The notes: generated by a model not told the origin, from the letters alone. 64,000 bases of DNA from Cynocephalus volans (GCF_027409185.1 NC_084463.1:156104369-156168368); one strand, 5' to 3'. Counted from the stretch's first letter, positions 25,701 to 34,640 are shown. Program-made: numbers and translations.

Positions 25701-28700
25701 AGTCGCTCAGGACAAACGCTTGGAGTGGTCACTGAGCCCTGCCTTTCACTCACACCGCACAGCCAGTTCCTAGGGGAGTCCTGTGGCTTCTACCTTCCAC
25801 GTGCTTCCAGCATCCACACGTCTGCCCCGGGTCCTGCATCTCCACGCTGACCCGAGCCACCGTGTCTCTCGTCTCAGCCACGGGAACAGCCTCCCGCGGC
25901 TCGCCCTGCTCCCACCCTTGCCTCTTTGAACATCATTTCTCTGCTCCAAACCTTGCACTGCTGTCGTTTTACTGAGAAAAAAGGCCACATCCTTCCAGTG
26001 GCCTAAAGACGCCCACCCTCCAGTGCCGTCAACCCCTGCTCTGTGACATACTCTCTGGCTCTCACCCCGGGGGCCTCTCCAACATCCCTGATGTTCTCTC
26101 AGACACCCCAGGCCTGGAAGGTCCCATCTGAGTGGGTGCTCTTCCCCCAGATATCCTGAGGGCTCCCTCGTCCCCTTCCTCACCTCCTCCTGGTCGCTAC
26201 TCAGTAACTACCTTCTCAGTGGGACCACCTGAACAACCCAGTGCCTTACCTGAAGTCACAAGCATCCACGCACACTGTCCCAGCATCGCTCCCTTTCCTC
26301 TGATCTACATTTGCCAACCTGAGCATCGTCTACGGCCCTGCACAGGTGACTTGTGTGTTACGTTTTGTGTTTAGTGCCCGCCTCCTCCCACCAGAGTATA
26401 AGCCTCTTAAGGACAGAGAGGTTTTCCTGCTTCATTCACTGCTGGACCTCAAGTACCACAACTGTGCCTGACACACATTTGACACGTCACGAATCCACTT
26501 TGTCAAAAATGCTCCAGCTGTGGTGTGCACTCAGTACACAGTAGCCACGAAGTGTTGTTGTGTCCTTTTCTCTCCAAGAGACCTGTAGACGTCTCTCTCC
26601 AAGATTTCTGAGAAAAGCCTCTCCCCAGAGAACCTAGTGACCATGTCATTTATCACAATCACCTTGACTTCCTCCCCTCCCAGAAGCATTTTATGGTTCC
26701 CAGTTGCTTCGGGATTAAAGTCCAGGTTCCTCAGCCAGGTGTGTCCTTCCAGGCATCTGGCTCCATCCCTCTGCGCCCATAGCAGCTCACCTCCCTTCCA
26801 GCCTCTCCCTCACCCTGACCTCCAGCTCCCCACATCCACTGGGACAGGCGGGCAGGAAGAGCATGTGGGGCTTTTCCTGCTGGGAAAGAACCACCCGAGG
26901 AGGCATGGAGGGCCCAGCGTGAGAAATTAGGGAGCAGAGAAAGGCTGGTTGAGGAGCCAAGGAGAGGGAGACAGGGGAGGGTAGGAGAGGCTAAGCCCCA
27001 GCGGCACAGCCAGTGCCCTGCAGAGGAGACGGCAGTCATTTTTGAGTCAGAAAACGTGGCTTCTCATCTCAGTTCTGCAAATGTGTGATCTCGGAGAGAG
27101 AACCCGCCCTGTGCCCAGCGCCCACCTCGCCTTCAGACCCCCGTCCTCCCACTGAGCATGGGGGGCGAGACTGCGCCAGAGCTGTGCAAAGAACGACTCA
27201 AGCAATGGAGGCCTCCAGGGCTCCAACAGCACCAATTATTTCCCTTCAAATAACACGTGTCTCACTGCTTGAGGGACCCCTTTTCCATGGAAGGTTCTAC
27301 GTATAAAAAAATTTTTGTTCAAAAAAAAATTGGAAGGGACCTGCGTCATTTGGAGGGTCCTTCTCCTGTAAGCGGCTGTGACTTGTTGACGGGGACATCC
27401 TCACCCTGCCTTTCCCTCTGCGGGGACACCGCTCCCACCCCACCCTCTCTAAGTCCCCTCCTAAGAATCAATCTCCTTCTGCCCAGTGTCCTGACCTCTC
27501 TTTTGCTCCAGCATAGCTGGGACCCCTTCCGTGGGAACTCGAATTGTGCATGTCTGTGTCTGTCTCTCACTGGATTGTGGCTCTCGGGAGGCTTTTCTTA
27601 GCCACTTGCTAACTAGACAGCGAGGAGGAGGACAGGAGCTAAGGAGTAGCCTCTCCACACGGGAGGGTTCCCCCAGCAGCTGGCTGTCGCCAACGCTAGT
27701 TTTCTAAATCATAACAGGAAACATTTCTTTGGCCCTTTTGCTATCATATTTATTATCTCAGATAATTGGATCCCAAGTGGCAATTGGGGTCATCCCTCGA
27801 CCTTTGCGATGAAATGGATTCTACTCAAACTCTCTTCCCAGTGCTGGGGAGACCCAGGCTCCTGGGTGCTCCTGGAGGACAGCACGGGGAGGCTCATAGT
27901 CCTCCTGGCCACCGCCTGCTGCTGCTCAAGCACTTCAATTTGGGGATCACTTCACTGATGCTTTTTCCCAAGGCAAAGGGACAGCCCCAATTCCTTCCCT
28001 CACGAAATGCCAGTGTCACGAGCCCAGAAGCTTGTCTCAGTAGCTGAAGGGACGGTGGAGGTTTACACCGAGCCCAGCAGACTACTGGTTCCTGAGGGCA
28101 GTTGTGAGGCCTCGTCTGTCCCGGGAGCCTCTGCTGCAGGCTGCACCTTCCTCGCAGCTCAGCTCCATCTTCCTCCCCCAGTCCCCTCGCTTTTCCCTCC
28201 GGGGCTTGTGCATCCCTCAGGTCCTGTTCCCTCCTGCACAGAGCAGGTTCGCTGTTTCACCTTCTGACTGCAGAGCGCAGCCTCTGCTCTCCTCCAGACC
28301 TGAGGCACCCATCGAGGGGATCCCCAACAATGACCCCCTTTCCCTCAGGGGAGCACTGGTAGTAAATAAGATGAACGTTCTTCTACACCCACACTTCATC
28401 CTCACAAAAACCTGGTGCACGATTGTCCCCATGTGACTGAGAGAGGGTTGGGGACTTCCCCGAAGCCACAGACATGGCCCAGCAGAGCCACTGTTGGAGC
28501 TCAGACGGCCGGACCCCAGCCCAGGCTCACGCCCTCCCGTACCTTCTGCTGCAGATCCCACAGCTGGCTATCTGTGGCATGCTGCTGGTCTTCTGCCTCC
28601 TGGAGTTCTTCACTGCATGTGTCTCTGCCCACTTTGGCTGCCAACTGGTCCGCAGACAATTCAACAATGTGAGTCCTGAGCCTCCTCAGTGGGTGAAAAG

Positions 28701-28960
28701 ATGCCCCAAAGGGGGTGGAGCCTAGAGGGGTCTTCACTTCACGTTTCCGCTCCCTGCCCAGGAGCAGGAGGCGCCCGTGGTGTGTAAGGCCTCGGTCTGT
28801 GCCCGGCCTTCTCTCCCCCTTATTCATGTGCCTCCTGTGTGCCTGTGTTTTCCAGGTCACCGTGATCTACCCAAATCTCTACACAACAAACCCAGTGGTC
28901 ATCCCAGAACCAGCAAACTTGCCGCCCTATTATTCCCATGATCTCCAAGGCTCCAGATAA
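16568..28960 (+). CDS. MS4A8: MS4A8, four-pass membrane protein (whole coding span, 6 coding exons)
   Basis: The joined exons encode 248 residues, close to the roughly 250 of human MS4A8. Residues 1-70 are a Pro/Asn-rich cytoplasmic N-terminus containing the MS4A8-typical VVAPHNGYPV. TM1 is about residues 71-92 (from VVQILTGLVHIGLG), TM2 about 100-122 (GGFPFWGGIW then FIISGSLSVAAE, the MS4A signature), TM3 about 137-157 (GLNIVSAICSAVG), and TM4 about 180-203 (LLVFCLLEF). Residues 206-248 are a Pro/Tyr-containing cytoplasmic tail with VIYPNLY. All five introns interrupt between codons (phase 0) and have GT-AG ends. Family knowledge: MS4A proteins are CD20-like tetraspanners of the plasma or endomembrane that form oligomers. 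MS4A8 is mainly epithelial and its molecular role is poorly defined. There are no stops, frameshifts or lost splice sites, so the gene looks functional. The assignment over other MS4A members rests on the N-terminus and on position upstream of an MS4A18-like relic. Confidence 0.95.
17340..17832 (+). mobile_element. old L1 3'-region fragment with AT/GT-rich tract (MS4A8 intron 1)
   Basis: Sequence such as ACCCAATGATTCCATTCCTG and TTCATTACAGCATGGTTTGT follows old L1ME/L1M4 elements. It ends in a degenerate (TA/CA/TG)n tract at 17753-17815. Confidence 0.6.
17833..18240 (-). mobile_element. MLT1-type MaLR LTR, antisense (MS4A8 intron 1)
   Basis: From TGTTGGTTTCCCAGGGCTGC through TCACACTTCTGGAAGCCAGA, ATAAGGACACTGGTCATATT and CAAATAAGGTCACATTCTGA to ACACAATTCAACCCATAACA, it is the reverse of the LTR at 1174. 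Confidence 0.85.
18241..18512 (+). mobile_element. old L1 fragment (MS4A8 intron 1)
   Basis: TTCATTGCAACATTATGTAT and the following AT-rich sequence resemble the 3' region of old L1. It may be the continuation of 17340-17832, split by the MLT1 LTR. Confidence 0.5.
18513..18600 (+). mobile_element. monomeric tRNA-Ile SINE (MS4A8 intron 1)
   Basis: GGCTGGCCGGTTAATTCAGT (A-box side) and CATAACACCAAGGTT (anticodon arm) closely follow tRNA-Ile. An (AAAC)n tail runs to 18615. It ends about 210 bp upstream of MS4A8 coding exon 2. Confidence 0.88.
18828..18950 (+). CDS. MS4A8: MS4A8 coding exon 2 (TM1 and first half of TM2)
   Basis: A polypyrimidine tract and CAACAG acceptor at 18826-18827 precede 123 nt (residues 71-111). 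These encode TM1, a short loop with GYYVPISF, and the GGFPFWGGIW signature that opens TM2. The donor is TGG|GTGAGT at 18951. Both borders are in phase 0. Confidence 0.95.
19012..19487 (-). mobile_element. MLT1-type MaLR LTR, antisense, interrupted (MS4A8 intron 2)
   Basis: The two ends match MLT1 (GCTAAGGCTACTGTGATGAA at the left; CAGTCACATTCTGAGGTACT and ACACAATTCAGCCCATAATA at the right). The stretch around 19258-19390 is foreign and recurs at 20085-20210. Confidence 0.8.
19258..20210 (+). repeat. dispersed direct repeat pair of about 130 bp (19258-19390 and 20085-20210)
   Basis: Both copies share CACAGRTAGYAAAACTC, GAGTAAYCTAGAYGTCAGCC, CATAAAATTTAAATAA and CATAGCCTAGAGCTATCCCC (Y/R marking differences), with a few substitutions and indels. 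The first copy interrupts an MLT1 LTR. Part of the unit may be a remnant of L1 ORF2 sequence. Confidence 0.75.
20895..21095 (+). repeat. MIR SINE (MS4A8 intron 2)
   Basis: A well preserved MIR: TAAGAACACAGAGGCTAAAG, TTGATTCCCAACTCTGCTAC, and CTTTTCATCTGTAAAATGGG in order. Confidence 0.85.
21105..21300 (+). mobile_element. L1ME-type 3' end (MS4A8 intron 2)
   Basis: GATAAAAATGTTCTAAACTT, TGGTGATGTTTGTTCAACTC and CATATCTCAATAAAGC are the terminal sequence of old L1s. Confidence 0.75.
21301..21715 (-). mobile_element. MaLR LTR (MST/THE1-like), antisense (MS4A8 intron 2)
   Basis: It runs from TGTTTTAGTCCATTTTGTGT through GAGACTGGGTAATTTATAAA and CATGACTCAATCAG to the opposite end near 21712. This is the reverse of an ERVL-MaLR LTR, and an A-run follows. 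No internal retroviral sequence is attached, so it is a solo LTR. Confidence 0.8.
22140..22345 (-). repeat. MIR SINE, antisense (MS4A8 intron 2)
   Basis: GATTAAGCATCTACTATGTG followed by CCCATTTTTCAGATGAGGAA is the antisense MIRb order. It ends about 200 bp before MS4A8 exon 3. Confidence 0.75.
22540..22599 (+). CDS. MS4A8: MS4A8 coding exon 3 (second half of TM2)
   Basis: This 60-nt exon lies between acceptor TTCCAG (22534-22539) and donor CTG|GTAAGT (22600). It encodes residues 112-131, starting FIISGSLSVAAENQP, the family hallmark that ends TM2. It is too short to be found by ORF length; homology to MS4A and the clean splice sites define it. Confidence 0.95.
23130..23851 (+). mobile_element. 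ERV1-type solo LTR (MS4A8 intron 3)
   Basis: The 3' half is LTR-like: CTGCCCGATTCGTGAATCAT, CTCAATTAAATTTAATTTG and a terminal TTTTCTTTTAACA, as in class I ERV LTRs. The 5' limit is approximate. No coding sequence of the virus remains. Confidence 0.55.
23914..24085 (-). mobile_element. dimeric tRNA-Ile SINE, antisense (MS4A8 intron 3)
   Basis: A poly-T (23914-23932) precedes two reversed tRNA-like units; the outer end is GAGCCACAGGCCGGCCCC. The element is flanked by AAGAAATACTTTCTT at 23898-23912 and 24086-24100, a perfect 15-bp target-site duplication, so it is a clean retroposition event. It lies about 250 bp upstream of MS4A8 exon 4. Confidence 0.92.
24101..24245 (+). mobile_element. old L1 3' end (MS4A8 intron 3)
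   Basis: TGGTGATAATGTTTGCACAA, CACTGAACTGTAACACTTAA and the terminal A-rich stretch match old L1 3' ends; the SINE at 23914 is inserted in its left part. Confidence 0.65.
24335..24469 (+). CDS. MS4A8: MS4A8 coding exon 4 (TM3 and extracellular loop)
   Basis: The acceptor CTTCAG ends at 24334 and the donor CTG|GTGAGT starts at 24470. The 135 nt encode residues 132-176: LNGSVGLNIVSAICSAVG is TM3, and the Tyr-rich stretch around AYTYPDYFSHD is the outer loop. An NGS sequon at residue 133 falls in the short TM2-TM3 loop, expected to be cytoplasmic, so it is probably not glycosylated. Confidence 0.95.
24630..24890 (-). mobile_element. L1 3'UTR, antisense (MS4A8 intron 4)
   Basis: (TTTA)n followed by GTACATGTTGATTTTCAGTA and GTCTGTTGACCAATTCCTCA is the antisense order of an L1 3'UTR, including its C-rich tract (24798-24830). 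Confidence 0.65.
24931..25030. repeat. 50-bp tandem duplication, two near-identical copies
   Basis: The block starting TCCCTTATGACATTGTTGGG repeats head to tail at 24931 and 24981 with only the last base different. Such identity in an intron implies a recent event or an assembly artefact. Confidence 0.95.
25090..25290 (-). mobile_element. hAT-type (Charlie/MER) MITE, one orientation (MS4A8 intron 4)
   Basis: GCAAACTTTTTCTGTAAAGGG, CAGGCCATGTGGTCTCTGTC and CATGGCTGTGTTCTGATAAA belong to a common mammalian non-autonomous DNA transposon. The strand is an arbitrary label; the copy at 32588 is the reverse. Confidence 0.65.
25310..26500 (+). mobile_element. L2 LINE, long 3' fragment (MS4A8 intron 4)
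   Basis: C/T-rich sequence in L2 order: CCCCATCCTTCCAGTCGCTC, CTGCTCCAAACCTTGCACTG, then GAGTATAAGCCTCTTAAGGA near the 3' end. The open frames across it are not coding. Confidence 0.7.
26600..26870 (+). mobile_element. L2 LINE fragment (MS4A8 intron 4)
   Basis: TTATGGTTCCCAGTTGCTTC and GGGATTAAAGTCCAGGTTCC followed by GCATCTGGCTCC match the 3' part of L2 ORF2. Confidence 0.6.
26871..28554. other. rest of MS4A8 intron 4, no feature recognised
   Basis: GC-richer intronic DNA with overlapping short frames on both strands (for example 28217-28561 minus). No conserved domain, exon pair or named repeat was seen. Confidence 0.4.
28555..28668 (+). CDS. MS4A8: MS4A8 coding exon 5 (TM4)
   Basis: The acceptor GCTGCAG ends at 28554 and the donor AAT|GTGAGT starts at 28669. 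The 114 nt encode residues 177-214, with the TM4 core LLVFCLLEFFTACVSAHFGC followed by a basic membrane-exit segment (QLVRRQF). Cysteines at the cytoplasmic end of TM4 are common in this family. Confidence 0.95.
28856..28960 (+). CDS. MS4A8: MS4A8 coding exon 6 (C-terminal tail and stop)
   Basis: The acceptor TTCCAG ends at 28855 after a short 187-bp intron. The 34 codons plus TAA (28958-28960) encode the cytoplasmic tail, which starts VTVIYPNLY and contains EPANLPPYYS, a Pro-Pro-x-Tyr-like PPYY motif that could bind a WW domain (inference). Confidence 0.93.
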   Translation, partial: VTVIYPNLYTTNPVVIPEPANLPPYYSHDLQGSR

Positions 28961-29360
28961 GCAAAGCTAAAGATTCCAGAAGCACCTTTCACTGGGAACA
29001 AAAGAAGTCCTCTATTTTAGGGCTTCCATAACCCAGGTTCTTATTTTCCTGGCAAACTGAGGAAAATGTCTCTCCAGCCCCTTGATCCTGGACTTTATTC
29101 TTCCATTCAGCCTGGGAAATCGTGCTGTTCTGCTTTTAAAAAGCAGATAGGAACTTTAAATGGATTTAACACAGAGGCCCCCCTGAGGGCATGTGCACCT
29201 GTGTGCGTGTGGTCATCCACACATGGGGCCTTCGTGCACACACATCCGTGTGCTTCACTGAATGTGAGCAAATGGCTGGGAGGAACAAATATCTCAACAC
29301 CCAATCATCACTCTTTCAATGATTCATTCACTTAATAAACATGTATTGAGCATTAGATGT
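28961..29360 (+). terminator. MS4A8: MS4A8 3'UTR with candidate polyadenylation signal
   Basis: The first canonical AATAAA downstream of the stop is at 29334-29339, about 375 bp on. It lies in a stretch resembling the end of an old L2/MIR element (TTCATTCACTTAATAAACAT), so the poly(A) site may have been supplied by a repeat. The cleavage site is not determined. Confidence 0.5.
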
Positions 29361-29969
29361 GTTCAAGGCTCTTTCTGTGGCAGGAGGAAGGTGAACATTG
29401 GTGAACATGACATAGTCCTTGACCTCAAGGAGCTTCTGGCCTCAGGAGAGAGGACCCCATGTGAGCGAATTCACCAGCACGGGACAGTATGGGGGGATAG
29501 GCAGAGGGACACAGAGGTGGATGGGATTTATTCAGGCACAGAGACAGATGTGATTTATTTGGGCAGCAACACAGTGAGGCATGAGGAAAGCAGAGAACAA
29601 GCTTGGCTGAGGAACAACTTGTGAGCAGGGCATCCAGGCACAGGGAGGGCTTTTCAGTGTAATCAGGAAGCACACTCTTTGGAAGACCTCTGGAGACAGT
29701 GAGTCATCCACTAAGCTGCTCGGGCCTGTTCTGTGCTGATACCACCGGTGTGACAGGACTCGTGAGTGTACAATGTCTTCAGATCAGGAATCTTCCACAG
29801 TCATGAGGCTAGTACACCATCATTCATAAAAGGATAAGGACTGATTCCCAAGAGAGATGGTGGTGTCTATAACTTCTGTATTCACAGATGGTGTTAGATA
29901 TTGTGATCCATGACGCTCAACTGGCATCCGAAAGGTTACCTTCTGATGAGTTATAGCAATAATCTCTGA
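29320..29969. other. downstream of MS4A8: L2/MIR-like start, then unassigned
   Basis: Positions 29320-29480 look like an antisense L2/MIR end (ACATGTATTGAGCATTAGAT, CCTTGACCTCAAGGAGCTTC). The remainder to 29969 is unassigned and holds no gene I can support. Confidence 0.45.
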
Positions 29970-30330
29970 AGTCCGGGTGCTGTCAAATTTGCCTTTGCTG
30001 AATTTCTCCCCCAGTTCTCCATATGCTGAAGACACTGCTCCCACCAAAGTCACCAGTGCCCTCCAATTTGCAAAGCCCAGTGGTCTTTTTCTGACCTCAT
30101 CTTACTTGACTTCTTCAGGATTTGATGCAACAAACCACTCTCTCCTTAAAACACCATCTGCTGGTTCTGGTCCAGCTTCTGCAGATGTTCCTCCTCCTCT
30201 CCTGTAGGAGCGACTTTTTCTCCTCTTGTGCCTCCGGTATGGCGTTGTCCTTGGCCTGCTTCTCAGACAATGCACTCGAGCCCATCTCTTGGAGCTGTTA
30301 AGAGATTGACATGTGCTCATCAGTGCTGGA
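29970..30330 (+). mobile_element. L2 LINE fragment
   Basis: CTGACCTCATCTTACTTGAC, then TTTGATGCAACAAACCACTC, matches the L2 reverse-transcriptase region in sense orientation, diverged. Confidence 0.6.
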
Positions 30331-30589
30331 AGGTGCTGCCAAGGGGTTATACCAGTCAGACCCTAGGTCCCAGGTCTCGCATTCCTCCAACTTTGAATTT
30401 CTTCTGAAATAGGCCATCCTATTTCCTGGTTGGTGTGCCTGCCACCTGGTAAGCTAAAGTGCCACTTCCATAGGGGAAGCCGTCTGAGGCTCTGTGCGAG
30501 ATAGGAAAAACCAAAATCTTCCCTCCTCTCACACTCAACACGTCTAGTCACCAAAGCCTGTGGGGATTTTTCCCACACTGACCAATTCT

Positions 30590-31368
30590 ACAGTGAACAC
30601 TAACTGGATGTCCTATAATTCAGTTCAATTCTGACACTCTCCACCTAGAGTGAGAGTCAGCCCCCACAGGTTAAGGTCTCAGTTCCACAAGTTCACCCCC
30701 ACTCCAGGTGCCAATTACAAGCCTGGGCTCTGAAACTTCTGGCCAACTGGTTATAAATTAGAGGTTCCCACCATCTCCTCTTCTGATTCAATTGCTAGAG
30801 GGGCTCACAGAACTCAGGAAAGAGCTTTACTTACAATTACTGTTTTTTTATAAAGGATATTACAAAGGGTACAGATGAACAGCCAGATGGAAGAGATGCA
30901 TAGTGCAAGCATGGGACTCCCCTGGCCTCTAGGCACCCCACGCTCCTGGTGTTCAGCAATCCAGAAGCTCTCTGAGCCCTGTAGTCTAGGGCTTTTTACA
31001 GAGACTTCATCACACAGGAATGACTGATTAGGAACTCAGTTGCCAGCCCCCCCCTTCCCAGAGGGTGGGGGCTGGGACTGAAAGTTCCAAGCTTCTACCC
31101 GTTGCTTGGTCTTGATGATGACCAGTCCCCATCCAGGAGCGCACAAAGAGTCAACTCAGGAGGACAAAAGGTGCTCCTGTCACTCAGAAAATTCCAAGGG
31201 ATTAGGAGCTTTGTGTTAGGAGCTGGGGTCAAAGACCAAATATTAGAACAAAGACATACCTAGCATCCCTTTTGCTCAGGAAAATGCAAGAGTTTTAGGA
31301 GCTCTGTGCCAGGAACTGGGGCAGAGATCAAATACATGTATTTATTATGTCACAGGTTCCTACAGCCA
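30590..31368 (-). mobile_element. probable solo LTR, subfamily not determined
   Basis: It shows ERV-LTR style blocks in antisense order: AGGGGCTCACAGAACTCAGG, CAGCCAGATGGAAGAGATGC, GGTGGGGGCTGGGACTGAAAG, a repeated AGGAGCTNTGTGYYAGGARCTGGGG segment (31210 and 31298), and a terminal TATTATGTCACAGG. The layout is known from old mammalian LTRs, but I cannot name it. Confidence 0.5.
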
Positions 31369-31969
31369 CAACCTCCAGGGAAAAGCATCCTGTGGTGGGA
31401 GCCAGGGAGGGGGGTGCACAATGTGATCCTCCAGTGATGACATTGAATTAACCTTGAGAATTTTTTTGTCTTGCCTGAAAAAAAATTAGATTTTTGTATT
31501 GTGACTAAAAAAATTTTTTTTTAAAAGAATTGTGGCTTTATTTTTTTCAGTAGCCAATTCACACTCAAAGCATTCACACCTCCTCCAACCTCCCTGAGCA
31601 GTTTGGCACATTACACTGGGAAACTGTGTTTAGTCTTGAAAGGCACATTGCAATGTCTGGGGGTCTGTCTATCAAGGAAAGACAGCACCTCCCCAGGACT
31701 GCCATCCCAATGCCGTGCTGTGACCTACGCCCCCTGCCCTTTCCTTCCCAGGACTCTTGCTGCCTGCAGTCTGTCCCATCCCATCATGTGGATGCACCAG
31801 CTGCTGTGGGCAATTTGAGCCTCCTGGGCACAGACACGATGGCTTCACCAGCTCCCAGCTCTCCAGCCTGGCCCAGGATAAGCCTCAGTACAAAGCGGCT
31901 ACTTGCCGGGAATATTTGCTAGAATAAAAATTATCATATTCCTTACAGAAAAGAAAGCCAACATATCCA

Positions 31970-32580
31970 TCCACTGAGTCATTTGGCAATAAGCAGTGCC
32001 TACTGCATGCCAGGTGTGGGCTAAACAGTGGTGCATAAACAGATGTAGTCCCTGCCCTCCTGGGATGGCGTGCCAGTGTGGGAGCCAGGCAAGTCACAGG
32101 GTCACCTAAGTGAAGAAAAGTGGGATGAGAGACACAAATGGGCCGTTCATATAGACAGTGCTGGGGAGGGGGAGGAGGGGATAGAGTTTTAGAAGAAAAG
32201 GCCTCTGTAAAGAAAGGCTGGTTAACCCCGGACGTGTAGGATGGGAAGCAGCTAACCACACGGAACGTGCAGTGAGACCATCGGCCACAGAGGACGCTTG
32301 TGCAGAGCTGCTCAGGCAGGAAGGAGCTCGGAATGTTCAGGAACTGAAAGAGCATGGAATTCAGCTGGGGAGACGAGAAGGTCTCAGGTGGGGCTGGAAA
32401 AGCAGGCAGCGGCCACAGGAAGGGTTTGGGTTTTATTCTAGGGCTGAAAGCCATCGGATGATTTTAAGCAGGAGAGAGATGTAACCTGTTATTTAAAGAT
32501 CACCCTGCCTGCTTTGCAGGCAAAGGATCAGAGGAGAGGGAAGGCAGGAAACGGGGAGACCTGGAGGACCCTTAGTGATA
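31970..32580. repeat. old interspersed repeat, L2/MIR-like
   Basis: GGTTTTATTCTAGGGCTGAA, TTTTAAGCAGGAGAGAGATG and AAAGATCACCCTGCCTGCTT are characteristic of an abundant ancient repeat. The 189-codon minus frame at 31885-32454 is a by-product. Confidence 0.5.
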
Positions 32581-32587
32581 GTCCAGG

Positions 32588-32800
32588 ACAGAGCTTGGCA
32601 CACTAAGGCCTGTGGGCCAAATGCAGCCCACCTCCTGTTTTTGTAAGTAAAGTTTTAGTGGAACATAGCCATGCCCATTTGTTTACCTATTGTCCCTGGC
32701 TGCTTTTGCACTACAACAGCAGAGTTTGGTAGCATGATGGAGACCACGCAGCCAGCAAAGCCTAAAATGTTTACTATGTTGCCCTTTACAGAAAGGGTGT
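32588..32800 (+). mobile_element. hAT-type MITE, reverse of the copy at 25090
   Basis: CCTGTGGGCCAAATGCAGCC, TTTTAGTGGAACATAGCCAT and TGTTGCCCTTTACAGAAAGG are the reverse complement, diverged, of the element at 25090-25290. Confidence 0.65.
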
Positions 32801-32819
32801 TTGGGTTTTTGTGTGTTTT

Positions 32820-33000
32820 TCTTGTTGTTGTTTTACTGTAACATAGTTGATTGTACGTATCTGTGAGTTACAGAGTTGAATACCAAATACCTTTGTGCAA
32901 TATGTGATGTAGAAATCAGGATAATTAGTATATTCAACAATATACAACATAACCATTCTTCGTGGCCCTTTACTAATTCCTCTCTTAACTGCCTTCTCCC
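32820..33000 (-). mobile_element. L1 3'-end fragment, antisense
   Basis: TTTTACTGTAACATAGTTGA, AATACCTTTGTGCAATATG and AATTAGTATATTCAACAATA resemble antisense L1/HAL1 3'UTR. Confidence 0.5.
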
Positions 33001-33239
33001 TTTCCCACGTCCGGTAACCTCAGCAGAAAATGTTTTTCCACCCCAGAGATTGGTGATAATGGTGATGATAAAGTCACTGTCCTTTGTGTTCCAGAATCAG
33101 GATGTTCCAAGTCACTTGCTCACAGTGGGGATGAAATGGCTGTGATCCACCCTTCCTCTCCTGACCTTGATGATTAGAGACTCTCCTGGTGAAACAATTA
33201 ACTGGAATCTGTAAACCTGCAGCCAAGGTTAGGGAAGTG

Positions 33240-33480
33240 CACAGAGAGGTAGGTGCTCTGTAAATGTCTGTGGAATGCCTGGAGTAGGGGTGACAGTGGA
33301 AACACAGAGGCAGATTTGGGATATGGTTTGCAGGTGAAAACCTGAGAGCTCATGGATGGGTCAGACTGTGTACAGGGGGCTGAGGAAGAGGGGGAAATTG
33401 AAGACAATGTCAAGGTTTCTGGTTCAAGTAACTGGGTGACAGTCATTTACTGAGATGGGAAGGGCTGGAGGAGGTAAAGG
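33240..33480. repeat. old interspersed repeat, same family as 31970
   Basis: CAAGGTTTCTGGTTCAAGTA and CATTTACTGAGATGGGAAGG are standard blocks of an ancient L2-associated repeat. Confidence 0.5.
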
Positions 33481-33594
33481 TGTCAGAAGAAACACAAAGA
33501 TTTTAGTAATATTTCCCTCAAGAACTTATAGGAGCATAGAATTTCAGAGGTGGCCAAGAACTTAAAGACTGTATAACCATTTGATGCTTGAATG

Positions 33595-33790
33595 TCCCCT
33601 ATGATTTCCCCTAGACCTACACTATCAGCACCCCCTGGGAGCCTGTTAGACATGCACATTCTTTGGCCCCACCCAGACCTACCAAATTATAAACTGCAGA
33701 GGGGCCCAGCAGCGTTTTCACAAACCTGTCAGGTGATTCCCACGCACACTCAAGTGAGATTACCACTGCTCGAGGTGTCTTCTCAATTGA
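33595..33790 (+). mobile_element. MER5-type hAT MITE
   Basis: ACTATCAGCACCCCCTGGGA, TTAGACATGCACATTCTTTG and CTGTCAGGTGATTCCCACGC are the MER5A sequence order. Confidence 0.7.
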
Positions 33791-34369
33791 CTGTTTTTTC
33801 TTATTCTGAGCATCTTCTGATATGATGGTGTATATTATGATGGTATCTCCAAAGACAGCCCATGCCATCCCTAGAAAACTACTGAAAAGCTCTTCCTAAG
33901 AATGAATTAAGTCAAAGTGGAAATCCAGACAAGACACACAGAAGATTTTTAAATAACTGAAACACAAACCCCTTCATCTTTAGGCTTGAGGAATCCGAAT
34001 ATTGGGTAAGATTCACTCCCAGCCTATTCATTTCCTACCAGTCTCTCCCCCTTTCCACCCACATAAGGTTATTTAATGTCGGGTGCACTTTTTATATCTC
34101 ATAAAGTTAAATCAACAAGCAGGAGTTAACAGAGGCAACGCAGATGCAGAGGGCAATAAAGTCAGGAGCAGTGTGATTAGACTTCACCCAGGAAAGAGGG
34201 CAATAAAATCCCATAAAGGAAAACCCACTGGGCCAGTCAAAAGAGCATCACATGTGGTCGAAGAAGGCTCCGCACCCTCTCCTGCTGAACTCTGCCAGTG
34301 TGCTTAGCACAGGGATGTAGGTGCTCAGTAAATACTTGTTGACTGAACCCAATCTTCTGAAAAAAAATA

Positions 34370-34640
34370 AAATAAAATAATAATAATAATAATAATAATA
34401 TTTATTGAGTCCTTAATATCTGCCAAGCTAATGTGGTCAATCCGCTTTCTCCTGCATTATCTTATTTTATTTTCAAACAATACAAAGTGGCATTATCTAT
34501 GCCTTAGGAATAAGAAATATGAACATGAAAAATCTGTGGTTCAGAGAGGCTATTTGCTCTAGTCCACAGTGCTGGTAATTGGTGGAAGAAATTTGGGGGG
34601 AATTTCCTCCAGAGCTCATGTTCTTTTACCACCTCATCTT
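34370..34640 (-). repeat. MIR-like sequence preceded by (AAT)n
   Basis: (AATAA/AAT)n at 34362-34400 leads into TTTATTGAGTCCTTAATATC and CTGTGGTTCAGAGAGGCTAT, the antisense MIR order. Confidence 0.6.

Noticed and set aside
31885-32454. 189-codon minus-strand ORF
   Set aside because: It overlaps an ancient interspersed repeat and lacks splice context or domains.
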